NCBI RefSeq assembly: GCF_000143415.4
Contig: NW_003314270.1
Location: 1,286,806-1,350,805, forward strand
Direction: 5' to 3'
DNA length: 64,000 nt
Origin: Selaginella moellendorffii
Taxonomy: Eukaryota > Streptophyta > Lycopodiopsida > Selaginellales > Selaginellaceae
The notes under the pieces are model-generated. The model had not been told where the DNA came from and ran no database searches. It saw only the letters and a list, made by a program, of their open reading frames with translations. The translations under genes were made by a program, and so were the position numbers. Positions 19,929 to 29,330 of this stretch are shown piece by piece. Position 1 is the stretch's first letter, and each line of letters opens with the position of its first letter.

Positions 19929-21658
19929 ATGGCCTTGCCGAGATTTTTCGTGCGGCATTTCACTCTGGGCGGACGTGGGCGTTTCGCGTTGCCACTGAAC
20001 ACTCGACCCATTGCTGGTATGTCGATGATCTTCTCATTCTTCCCTCGATCTCGAGTAATTCTCGAGCTTCTATAGAGGATTTTCAAAAGGGTCGCTCTAC
20101 ATGGCCTTGGGGGAGCTACAGCGTTGTTGGAGATCGCGTTCCAGTGGCTCCGATTGGTTTAAGCTGCGATCGGATCCTACATTGCGTATCGGAGAGCGAC
20201 GAGGTTCTCTTTTTCTAATTCCTCGGCGCGTCTTGTTCTTAGTTTTTTTTGAGAATCTTTCGTCAATGTTCTTAGTTTTTTTTTGAGAATCTTTCGTCCA
20301 GGTATCAGTGGTCAGTGTCACAGCGACCAGTGTTGTCCGAGAAGCCCAGCGTCGCTTTTCCACTTCCCGAGCGGTACGATCAGAGCCAAATTGTTATTCT
20401 CATTCCTTCCGTAGTTTTCATCCTTTGTTCTTCTTGTTCCAGGCAACTGTGATTCTCGGACAAACTTTGATGGCAACACTTCTTCTCCACGCCATTGAAG
20501 CCGCTGCCGAGAATATAAAGGTGGCCATTTTGTTTGCTTGCTTAGCCTCTGTTTTCGTCTCCTTCTCATTCAAGTTCTAGATCACGATTGCTGGAAGCGG
20601 TGGACCACTTGGAGGAATCACAGCAATCGGCTCAAACACCGGGCTTGTCAAAGGCTATGTGGATTTCCCAAGGAGTGATTTTCCATGCCTTCCAAATGGC
20701 TTGGTAAGCTTCCTCTATTCGCAGTCTTGCTTATAATCGTCTCCTATAATCTATGTGCTCCAGCTTGATGCGCGTGGAACTCTTGGCGAGCGTGGCAACT
20801 TAACAGTCACGCTCCACAATTCTTCGTGGAAGAGACTTAAAGTGTATGCTTCGTTTTTGCTTGTTCTTCTTTCTAAGTTTTTTCCTTCTAAACCACAGCT
20901 TTTTGACACCGGGGTTATAGGAGGCCTGTGCAACTCTCTCGAGGAAATATATCAAAAGGAGTCGAGACTTATCTTGCAGAAGCTCGGAAGGTAGGCTTTC
21001 ACGTCACGAAAACAACTTTGTTTTGCTTGTTCTCTTTTGATTTTGTTCTTGGCTGCAGCTTCATTCCTTTGCTTCGTTTGGTGTTTTCCTTGACAAGCAA
21101 GGAACCATCACTTGTGCTCGAGGCTACGTTTACCAGGTAGAGAACGCTCTTAAAAATTTAAAAGCGATTCCAAAACGTTTTACTTGAGTTCCAGGCTCTG
21201 CCCAGTGTTTCCAAAATGACGCTCGACCGGATGGCGAAAAACACGCGAGATCTTCCTAAGTGGAACATAAACGCTGACGAGATTTGCGAGCTCCTGTTCC
21301 AAGGAATTGGCCGTGGCGAGACCATCCGCACGGTGAGCGAAATCTTCTCAAGTGTTCCTCTCCTCGTAAAACTTCTTACGCCTTGCAGATAAATCCTAGA
21401 TTCGGTCCTTGCGGCCTAGAGATGAAACAGCGCATACTGGAGAACGAGATCTCTAGCAAGGGATTCTGGCAGATTCGACAGGCACTCAAGTCAAAAGGTG
21501 GTTTGTTTCTTTCGTTGTTTCTCGAATCATGGCGTTTAATCTTTGTAGGCTACATTGAGGCATTTTGTGACGCTTGCGGTGAAGAATACCGATTTACAGA
21601 GGATGAATTGGGAGAGCTGATTGGTAAAAGCATCAGCGACAGTGAAGAAGAAGAGTGA
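19929..21658 (+). CDS. HSP33: HSP33-type redox chaperone, predicted organellar, 11 exons
   Basis: Homolog of bacterial HslO/Hsp33, a holdase activated by oxidation of a zinc centre. Exons: 19929-20016, 20076-20203, 20302-20373, 20443-20520, 20581-20703, 20764-20843, 20921-20990, 21059-21136, 21195-21332, 21389-21497, 21549-21658. All phases agree; 357 aa. The N-terminus MALPRFFVRHFTLGGRGRFA suits a transit peptide. Family motifs are VVREAQRR, ILGQTLMATLLL, GSGGPLGGITAIG, GYVDFPRSDFP and RGTLGERGNLTV. At the C-terminal zinc centre CDAC is present, but the upstream CxC reads GPC (FGPCGLEMK), so one of four ligands is missing. Intron 2 contains a direct repeat of about 34 nt (20228-20301). Fragments of this gene lie at 16099-16505. 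Confidence 0.93.
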
Positions 21659-23023
21659 ATCATACAAAGTTCAGCTTGTCAATACGTTTTCTTCCAGATC
21701 TTTCTGTAAAGAATATGCTTTGGGAAAGAGCATCAAAGTCATAATCGAGTGGGAAAAAACCAGCGCTGAAAGCACCCAGGGCCTAACACTCCAGCGACGG
21801 AATACGAATAAAATTTTCCTTTTATAAACGTAAGAATCACACCAGTTAAGATTCTCAAAGCGCTCCAGCTTTTCCTTTGATCTCAAGCCATCGCTTTGCA
21901 ATCAGCCTCCTAAAAGAAAGAAGAAAGATAAAAGAAAAAAAAAAACACTATAGCTTCGATTCGATGGACGACTCTCGATATCTCCATCACACGTCTTAAA
22001 TGCCAACAGCTGGTTTCGAATCCGTGCTCGTCCAGAGAGCAACACAGCGATCACCTTTTGATCCTGTCCAAAGTTCCAAAGTCCAATCCCCAGATGTAAA
22101 CAACTCGGAAGAAAAAGCCCCCCATCCCATCCCATCCATCCCATAGCCTCTTCGTCGTCTCGTCTCGTCTCGTCACCAATGTGTGTCGCTTTCCTGTGGC
22201 ACCACTGCCGTGGAGTGAAAAAGTCGTCCAAGCTCTCTCGTCCCCGCTAAAGCTGTCGACGAGAAATCGCCTCTCCATAAACGCCGTGCCGCATTTTGTC
22301 GTGTGATTCACTTCAGCCTGAGCTAATCCTTCAGACTTTCTCCACTGATCGTAGAAAACAAGTCACTGCCCTGTAGCGTGCTCTCCTGCCTCCACTTGTA
22401 CTCGTAGCAAATGGCTACCTGGCAGCAGCAGCAGCAGCAGCAGCATCATCCCTGGTCGCCCACGATATCCATTTGTTTTCTCCTCCCTATTAGCACCATC
22501 TATGTCGCCTGTTCCCGAGGCGTATAGCCAGCGCCGCCTTGATCCTGCTGTTGATAGCTTGGAACAATTCTTACTTAATCCCACAATCTGAGGAGGAGAG
22601 AGAGCGAGAGAAAAAGAACCCCTGCGCTGCGCCTGCCTGCGACTGCCTGTGCACTCTATCCCATAAGAAAACCTGTTCTGCTTCCCCTGTTATCTAGCTG
22701 CCTCCGGCCTATATATCTGGAGCACGGGAGTAACACGCGACGGATGATCCAAATCCGGATTCCAGGAGAACTTACTTCCTCCTCCCCGAAGTTTGAATGG
22801 ACGTAGCTTATAAGTAGTGTTGGATCATATCTTATCATCACCAAAGAATATGAGAACCACAGCAGTTTTCCCAATCGAAGCTTGTTAAGTACCTTGGTTT
22901 GTTTGTTTCTTTCGTGTAGCTCGTCAGCACGCACGGCGCGTACCTCTCCAACCCGAAACTGTACACAGGATTTTCCCCTCCCCTCCCCTCCTCTCCTCTC
23001 CTTCTTTCGCTTTGGATCCTCGA
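21659..23023. other. Intergenic, simple repeats only
   Basis: Space between the 3' ends of HSP33 and the membrane-protein gene. Visible structure: short tandem runs CCCATCCCAT (about 22120-22145), TCGTCTCGTC (22153-22176), a GCA repeat of about eight units at 22422-22444, and a CCCTC tract at 22978-23003. Short ORFs here lack coding character. An unannotated non-coding RNA cannot be excluded. Confidence 0.35.
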
Positions 23024-24046
23024 TCAGGTGAAGATGCGACGAAGTTGATTGCAGATCTTCTCCCTGAGCTGGCCAAGCGCTTTCGAAAGGCCGCACGGTA
23101 TCCTTTGCCTCCGAAACCAGGAAGTGCGCTTCTTCTTCTTCGTGGCAATGGGAGGAGGAGGCGACGGCAAGCCCAAAGCAAAACTCGTCTCGCTCAGAGC
23201 CAAAACCTGTTGTGTGGAGGCCGCTGCGGAAGGACCAACCAGCTCAACGAAACAAGCGTTGCTGTTCCTTGTAAACGCCTTCTCGGTCGTAGCACAGCCC
23301 GCATTGTCTTCAGCACGGGTCACGCTGCATGAAGCGAGCTCGAGCAGCGCTGCGTCCTCTTTGTCACCTTCCGCCACCGGATCCAAGCTCACGATGCCCG
23401 TTTCGGAGTGTAACGCAGGCTCCTCGTCGGCCTGCTTGACTTCCACAAGCTCCAGATGTTGGCACTCCTCTTCAATTAGCCTGTCAGCTTCCCCGGGATT
23501 GTCTACGTCACAAAGGCTGGCGGCGGTGGCTTTCTCCAAACTGAAAGCACCGCCCTTGGAGGAGCACAAATCTTCCGGAGCCATCGCGATGCCGCCATCT
23601 TCGTGAGAGAAATCCGACTTTAAGCCTTCCTCCGCGATGTCACGCATGATATGGCTCTCGGACAGCCAAATCGTGTGGCCATGGATCTCTATTCCTTTCA
23701 CCCAATCGCTCCATCTTCGACCCCCTCCGCCACCGCCGCCGAGCCGCATTGCCGGTCTTTGGGGCCGCCCCTGGCTTATAACAATGTACCTGTTCGCCGG
23801 CCTCTCGGGCGCCGCTACCACACTCCTGGAGCTCATGGACATCTTAAATTGGCGCTCCTCCCTTATCTTCTCGATCTGAGGCCCAATGCTGATGAGCGCG
23901 ATCACGCACAGCGCCGTGGACATGAGCAGCGGCGTGAAGAAGAGGACGATGTGGAACAGGGGCGTGGTGAAGAGCAGGATGAGGAGCCCCGCGAGGATAG
24001 GGTGGCTCCACAGCAGCGACACGATCTCCAGCACCACGATAGCCAT
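23024..24046 (-). CDS. Intronless membrane protein with acidic tail, unknown function
   Basis: 340 aa. The N-terminal 60 residues form two adjacent hydrophobic segments (PILAGLLILLFTTPLFHIVL and FFTPLLMSTALCVIALISIG) separated by a short turn. After them come a Gly-rich run, a long acidic low-complexity region (many E/D, residues about 150-270) and a basic end with KKKKRTSWFRRQR. The start ATG at 24046 has the first hydrophobic helix close behind it. The membrane part resembles the product at 45966-46625 (both have SHP/KHP then LLILLF or LLLLF, and STALCV.AL...GP), so the two are probably paralogs. I know no function for this plant-type architecture. Confidence 0.65.
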   Translation of the reverse strand: MAIVVLEIVSLLWSHPILAGLLILLFTTPLFHIVLFFTPLLMSTALCVIALISIGPQIEKIREERQFKMSMSSRSVVAAPERPANRYIVISQGRPQRPAMRLGGGGGGGRRWSDWVKGIEIHGHTIWLSESHIMRDIAEEGLKSDFSHEDGGIAMAPEDLCSSKGGAFSLEKATAASLCDVDNPGEADRLIEEECQHLELVEVKQADEEPALHSETGIVSLDPVAEGDKEDAALLELASCSVTRAEDNAGCATTEKAFTRNSNACFVELVGPSAAASTQQVLALSETSFALGLPSPPPPIATKKKKRTSWFRRQRIPCGLSKALGQLREKICNQLRRIFT

Positions 24047-24508
24047 CTGCGAGCGAGCAAGAATGGAGCGTGAGTCCGCGCAAGTCTAGGCGTGGAATTT
24101 CGATCGATCGAGGGAAATTTACCAGATGACGCAAGAATTTCCGGCGCAAGGAAGAAGAACCGGCGCATCTGACGATCAAATCCGCCGCCGCTGCGCCGCC
24201 GTCGGGCAAATCGCCCTATCGCGCCTCCTTTCTTTGGAGCCGCGCTAGCGCCATAGCTCTCCCCTCTCTATGAAATGCGAGAGAAAAGAAAGAATAGAAC
24301 TTGCAAGTATAACCCTTCCTCTCCACGTCTTCTCTGGCCGCAGCATTTACACTGGAGTCCTTGGCCCGGTGTCCTACATTGGGTGCATGGACGCATGGGG
24401 CATCATACCTATGGCGTTTGTGCGCCATCCATCGACCCAGTCGCATGTGCGCCGTATGAGGCGCCATGATGGCCATGATGGAGACCATGTATGGTAGCCA
24501 CTCACCGG
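24047..24508. other. Intergenic, with imperfect short repeats
   Basis: Contains the presumed 5' UTR of the membrane-protein gene and, around 24380-24490, several overlapping copies of ATGGCGC/GCGCCAT-like words and CATGATGG words. No gene is recognised. Confidence 0.3.
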
Positions 24509-24673
24509 CTGATGCCGGTCGGTGGGGTGGGTGAAACCGGCATCAGACGCGTGACCCACGGTTAAAAAAAAAGCTACCTAGCAGGGGGACAGTTTCTGTA
24601 GCAGCCCTAAATTCGGGCATTTTCTCAAGAAAGAAAATGCCCTAAACCGGCATTTGCAGCAAATGCCGGTTTA
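24509..24673. repeat. Cluster of three perfect inverted repeats beside the PPR stop codon
   Basis: Three hairpins. (1) CTGATGCCGGT at 24509-24519 pairs with ACCGGCATCAG at 24536-24546. (2) GGGCATTTTCT at 24615-24625 pairs with AGAAAATGCCC at 24632-24642, loop 6 nt. (3) A perfect 15-bp-arm palindrome at 24643-24673, TAAACCGGCATTTGC with a single central base, which touches the PPR stop codon at 24674-24676. The word CCGGCAT recurs in (1) and (3). This may be a fold-back element remnant or an RNA 3'-end structure of the minus-strand PPR mRNA. Confidence 0.7.
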
Positions 24674-26275
24674 TCACCTATTTACCCTCAGGTCTTCCAT
24701 GTGGCGGTTAAGCGCCAGGAGCCTCTCACGGACTTGTTTGGATTCCAGCTCTAGGGTTTCTTTGCTCACGGCATCCATCGCCCAGCTCTTCCCCAGGCGC
24801 CGCTCCTTCATGAGCTTGCGGACCTTGTCCAGCTCATCCAGCCGTCCGGCTGCCGCGTGGAGATTGGACAGGAGAATGTAGGGCCCCGATTCGTCGGGCT
24901 TGAGCTCGATCACCTTTAGGGCAGCCCTCGTCCCGCGCTCGGTGTCGCCATGGATCTTGCAAGCGCCCAGCAAGCTCCTCCAGATCACGGCGTCGGGCTC
25001 CACCGGCATGGCGGCGATCAGGCGCTCCGCCTCCTCCAGCTTCCCGGCCTTGCCGAAGATCTCCACCATGGCGCTGTAATGCGCGCGGCGGGGCTCGATT
25101 CCGTGCTGGGATCGCATCGACAGGAGGAAATCCCAGGCCTCATCCACCAGCCCGGCGTGGCTGCACGCTTGCAGCACCACGCAGAAGCTGATCCAGTCGG
25201 GCGGCATCGCGATCTTGGCGAAGAGATCCAGCGCCTCGGTCACACGGCCGTTTCCCGCGTAGGCCGCCAGGATCGTGTTCCAGGAGACGATGTTCTTGCT
25301 CGGCACAGCATCGAAGATCCTCCTCGCCTCCTCCACGCAGCCGCATTTGCCATACATGTTGATCAGAGGATTGGCGACCTGGAGCATCGCCTCGAATCCA
25401 CAGGCTTTGATCCTGGCGTGCAAGATCCGGCCCTTGTCTAGAGATTGCCTCATCGCAAACGCGGCGAGGAGGCCGCTGTAGCTCATCTCGTCCGCCTCGA
25501 TTCCTTCCTGGTCGAGGCGCCGGAAGATATCCAGCGCTTGCCGCGCTTGCCCTGTCCGGGCATACGCGGTGATCATCGCGTTCCAGGAAACGACGCTCTT
25601 CTCCTCGAGTCGATCGAAAAGTTCCCTGGCGCGGCGGAGGAAGCCGCATCGCGCGTACATGTTGAAGATCGCGGTGGCCGCGACGGTGTCGGCATCAAAC
25701 CCCAGCGCCACGATCCGGGCGTGGATCGTCTGGCCCTGCGCGAGGAGCTCCAGGCGAGCGCACACGCCGAGAATCTCGACCAGGACGATGCGATCGGCTG
25801 GCTCGCCGTGAAGATCCATCTCCCGGAAGAGCCGCAGCGCCGCCGCGTCGTGCCCGTTCTGGGCATATGCCGCGATCATGAGCGTCCAGGAGAAGACGTT
25901 GCGATCAGCAATGCGATCGAACACCGCGCGCGCGATCTCGGCCGCGCCGCACTGGCCATACATCTGGACGAGGAGATTGGCGAGGAATCGATCGTCACCG
26001 TGGCCGCGATCCACAATGTGCTGGTGGATGCGCTTGCCCTCGCCGAGCAATTGCCGACTCCCGCAGAATCTCATGAGGAACTCGTACATGGTGAAAGTAG
26101 CGCCGCACAGGAATTCGTCCAGGCGATCGGGAGTGAAGCCCTTCTTGGGGCGGCCTTGGAGAATGCATCCTCCTCCACGATTGTGGGAGGAATACTGCTG
26201 GTGGCTCGATGACTTGGATCCTGCCGTGTTGAAAATCGCGCACGCTGCCATAGGATGAGGACTCCACTGTATCAT
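24674..26275 (-). CDS. PLS-class PPR protein, E type without DYW
   Basis: Intronless. With the ATG at 26275 the product is 533 aa; an in-frame ATG at 26251 is also possible. Repeats such as NVFSWTLMIAAYAQNG, SVVSWNAMITAYARTG and NIVSWNTILAAYAGNG are followed by E motifs (PDAVIWRSLLGACKIHGD, PYILLSNLHAAAGR) and a short E+ like end, with no deaminase. Such proteins usually recruit a separate DYW protein for editing. The stop codon directly abuts a 31-nt palindrome. A degraded relative of the E-motif segment near 24950-25035 is found inside the gypsy element at 32634-32720. Divergent from the coiled-coil gene at 26401. Confidence 0.88.
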   Translation of the reverse strand: MIQWSPHPMAACAIFNTAGSKSSSHQQYSSHNRGGGCILQGRPKKGFTPDRLDEFLCGATFTMYEFLMRFCGSRQLLGEGKRIHQHIVDRGHGDDRFLANLLVQMYGQCGAAEIARAVFDRIADRNVFSWTLMIAAYAQNGHDAAALRLFREMDLHGEPADRIVLVEILGVCARLELLAQGQTIHARIVALGFDADTVAATAIFNMYARCGFLRRARELFDRLEEKSVVSWNAMITAYARTGQARQALDIFRRLDQEGIEADEMSYSGLLAAFAMRQSLDKGRILHARIKACGFEAMLQVANPLINMYGKCGCVEEARRIFDAVPSKNIVSWNTILAAYAGNGRVTEALDLFAKIAMPPDWISFCVVLQACSHAGLVDEAWDFLLSMRSQHGIEPRRAHYSAMVEIFGKAGKLEEAERLIAAMPVEPDAVIWRSLLGACKIHGDTERGTRAALKVIELKPDESGPYILLSNLHAAAGRLDELDKVRKLMKERRLGKSWAMDAVSKETLELESKQVRERLLALNRHMEDLRVNR

Positions 26276-26400
26276 GCATAGGAGAAACTCCCACTCCAAG
26301 AACCCTAATCCTAAAGGCGGCAAAAGCTTGAGTTTTAAAACGCAAACTTTTGGCGGGCGAGGCTAGGGTTTGGAAATATTTTGGGGCAAGAGAAAGAAAG
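26276..26400. promoter_or_regulatory. Shared promoter with two telo-box motifs
   Basis: 125 bp between divergent start codons. AACCCTAATC at 26301-26310 and TAGGGTTT at 26364-26371 are telo-box-like in opposite orientations, one near each gene. Confidence 0.4.
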
Positions 26401-27046
26401 ATGAGCGCTCGACGGGGCCGGAGAAGGAATGCCGCCACTGCGCCATCGCCTGCATCGCCGCTGGCGCCTTCTTCTCCCGTGAAGAATGTCTCCGATCTCG
26501 CCGCCTTGCGAGCTTGCTTGGATTCTCGGATCGAGAGCCTGCGCGCCGATGCGGACAAGATCCAGGCGGCTTGTGGCAAGGAGCTGGAATCGACACGCCA
26601 GAAGCTCAGGAAGCGAGTGGAGGTAAGCAGTCGCTGAGCTAGCTATGCCGATCGTGCTGCGGTGGGATGAAACTTCTTTCACAGGCAGAGCAGGAAGAGG
26701 CGGCAAAGCGCGCCGATGCGGCCAATCGGGCGTGGAAGATCTTTGCAACGGAGTACGAGGAAGATCTCCTGGATATCGAGGTAACACATAGCTGGAAATA
26801 TTTCTTGTTTGTTTCTTTTGACATTCTTTTGCTAGCAGAACACGTACAAGGAGCTTGCCGCAAAGTTCCAGCGTAAGATCCAAATTCTTGACATAGTTTG
26901 CTGTGACGAGCAAGATCTAACAAATGTTTCCATTGTTCTTCTCTGTTCCCCTTGCAGCTACAAAGGCGCCTTGCAGTGAGGTCGTAAAATCGGCCGAGGA
27001 CCAGATCGAAAGCCTTCGTCGCAAGTATGTGAGAGCTGGATTATAG
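26401..27046 (+). CDS. Small coiled-coil protein, unknown function
   Basis: Putative exons 26401-26622, 26685-26780, 26839-26872 and 26958-27046; phases agree. Product is about 146 aa: a basic Ala/Pro/Ser-rich start (MSARRGRRRNAATAP), then a long charged helix (residues 35-130: ESTRQKLRKRVEAEQEEAAK, EDLLDIENTYKELAAKFQ), ending RRKYVRAGL. A donor-like GTATGTG at 27025 could instead splice to 27132, but that frame stays open across the next gene, so I prefer the unspliced stop at 27046. Possibly a structural or chromosome-associated coiled coil; the family is not recognised. Confidence 0.5.
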
Positions 27047-27324
27047 CCTTCGTTTTTCTGATCGATGGTCACCATGATCGATTCCTATTCTTTTCCTTTG
27101 CTACATAATCTCTCATCCGCTACTCTACAGGTTTTCTGAAAATAAAACCTTCACAGATCGAGCTTCTCTCATGGTTGGATTTTCTTCGCATTTTTTTAAC
27201 GTTCTTATTGGCACCCAACAAAAAACTGACATGTGGCATTTGGGCGCGCTGACATGGCACTTTATTGGTGCTGGATTGTCTTGCTGTGACCTTTTAAAAA
27301 TCTCTGGCCTTGCTTCTATGGAAG

Positions 27325-28218
27325 ATGAATCTCCACGACCTAATAATGGAGGCATTGCCCGAGGATGCCCTGGCGGAGGAAGAGGAGAGCCACAGCGACG
27401 ATGGAGTACCGATTCTCTTCCAGGGATGGCGATCCACTCCGAATTTCGTGACGAATTCCTCGTCCAGGCCGCTGATCAGGTTCGTCGATGGCGTGGATCT
27501 AGATTCAGGGAGCCAGGACGCCGCTGCCGCCGCGGCTCCTCCTTATCTGGCAGACATCGCTTTGGATCACGCGTCCTTCTCAGCGATCGCAGCGGAATTC
27601 GAGCAGAATTTGCAGGAGGCGGATCGACACCGCGGTGCCAGGGTTTCTCCGGATGATCGTCGAGAAATTCCCAACCATTGCTTATCCGGGGCTGATCGGG
27701 AGGATATGAGGCCCAAGATGGGATCGTCGGATAGATGGGTTGTGATGAACGTTGGGGGCATCCGGTGGACAACTACGGTGGAGACTCTATGCATGGATTC
27801 CGGATCCATGCTCGCTGCCTGGGTGCTCCGGTACCGCAGCGACGAGGAGGAGGAGCTGCGAATCGATCGAGATGGCAGCCGATTCGCTCATGTCCTGAAT
27901 TACCTCAGGGAGGGGACGCTGTGGCTGGAAGATTTGCCATCACTCAGAGGAATCTACGAAGAGGCAAAGTTCTACCAGCTCAAGGGACTCAAAGCTCTTT
28001 GCGAGGAAAGGATGCTCGAGGTGGAGGCCAAACACGCGGCCGAGTCCAAGAGGCGGAAGGAGGAGATCGAGGAGGCTCTCAAGGGAGCATTCTTTCGGTG
28101 GGAGAGAGATCGAGCGTACCACTTTCCCAAAGGAAAGAACGACGTGCTAGCGATTTTGCGAGGCAGACGACTGGGTATAAGCGAGCCACCAAGATTCGAC
28201 ATGAACGAGGACTTTTAG
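27325..28218 (+). CDS. BTB/POZ (T1, KCTD-like) domain protein
   Basis: Intronless, 297 aa, starting at the first true ATG 27325. After a Ser/Asp/Ala-rich N-terminal 130 residues comes a T1-type BTB fold (about residues 135-235): WVVMNVGGIRWTTTVETL, DGSRFAHVLNYLREGTL, EEAKFYQLKGL. A charged helix (ESKRRKEEIEEALKGAF) follows. T1-BTB proteins form oligomers and often serve as Cullin3 adaptors. The N-terminal extension shows no recognised domain. Confidence 0.8.
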   Translation: MNLHDLIMEALPEDALAEEEESHSDDGVPILFQGWRSTPNFVTNSSSRPLIRFVDGVDLDSGSQDAAAAAAPPYLADIALDHASFSAIAAEFEQNLQEADRHRGARVSPDDRREIPNHCLSGADREDMRPKMGSSDRWVVMNVGGIRWTTTVETLCMDSGSMLAAWVLRYRSDEEEELRIDRDGSRFAHVLNYLREGTLWLEDLPSLRGIYEEAKFYQLKGLKALCEERMLEVEAKHAAESKRRKEEIEEALKGAFFRWERDRAYHFPKGKNDVLAILRGRRLGISEPPRFDMNEDF

Positions 28219-29330
28219 AATTTCTTGTGTTCTCTCATAGATCCAATTTCGATAGGTCGTGAGTGTAATTTTTCTTATTGGTGCATACCTGAAATAAATG
28301 ATATTCAACTAGTTAAATGAACAATTTTTTCTCAAATAATTAATAATGTTTAAGTTTAAACAAGGAAGGTTTCTTATAATTAATAAAGTTAATTTATTTT
28401 TTTATCACAATTCATATATTAAATTTCAAGGTCTGTCATTTGTAACATTATAATATAAACTATTTATAATCAAATATAATTATAAATGTTCTGATATAAA
28501 GTTTTAAATATTAAAAAAACATAAAGAAGAAATATTTTCTTCCATTTTATCAATATAAAAATAGCAATTACTCAAATTTATGTATTGACTGCATGTGAAT
28601 TTTTAAAACTGTTTCGAATGCTTGAAAAAAGCTATATACCACACAATGATGAAGATTATCACCTTGCATTTAGGTATAAAACTTTTGGTTACCTTAATTT
28701 TTAAAAGATTTTTAATATATTATCTTGAAAAAACACTAAACCTTTTAGTAACACGATTATTTTACATTTTCACCAACCAATGATAAAGATTTATATTTAT
28801 TAAATCTCAAATATTTTATTTACATAATTTAAATTTTTATATTGTGAAATAAGATACCAAAAAAATATATTTATTATAATTAAAAAATATAAAAATATAT
28901 TAACTGAGAAATAAAATAACTTCCTACTTTATATTTCCAACAAAAAAATAAATAAATTAAAAATATAATAAAAAAACAAACTACTACAAAACTAAAAACT
29001 AAGTAAAAAAGATATTTGTATTTACTAGTTAGCTCTTACAAATTGAACATCAATATTTTCAATTACTTTAAAAAATACCATCTTAAAATTTATTTATTAA
29101 AAAATAATAAATTTATTTTATAAATAATTAAAAAATTAATATATAATTTAATCTATAAAGTATAATTACATTTTTCCTGTAAAATCTCATATAAATTTTT
29201 AAAATACAATTATTAAAATTCATATCACCTAATAAAATTGAAAAATGTTACATTATATAACCATGAAAGTTCATTTAGTTCTAGATGAATAGTGTAAAAG
29301 AAGTTAAAGGAGAAATTATAAATTGAATTA
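28219..29330. other. Strongly AT-rich intergenic DNA, no gene seen
   Basis: Dominated by A/T runs and ATTTAT or TAAAAT words, with no ORF of coding character. It marks the start of the repeat-rich block that lasts to about 41.5 kb. Confidence 0.5.

Noticed and set aside
22363-22584. Minus-strand ORF with a leucine run
   Set aside because: The leucines come from the GCA/CAG microsatellite at 22422-22444; no other coding character.
22656-23096. Minus-strand ORF of 146 codons after the membrane-protein gene
   Set aside because: Overlaps the membrane gene's end in another frame, starts without ATG support and contains purine-rich low-complexity sequence.
27171-27656. Downstream exon of the coiled-coil gene reading into the BTB gene
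   Set aside because: It would extend far into the BTB coding region in another frame; the unspliced stop at 27046 is simpler.
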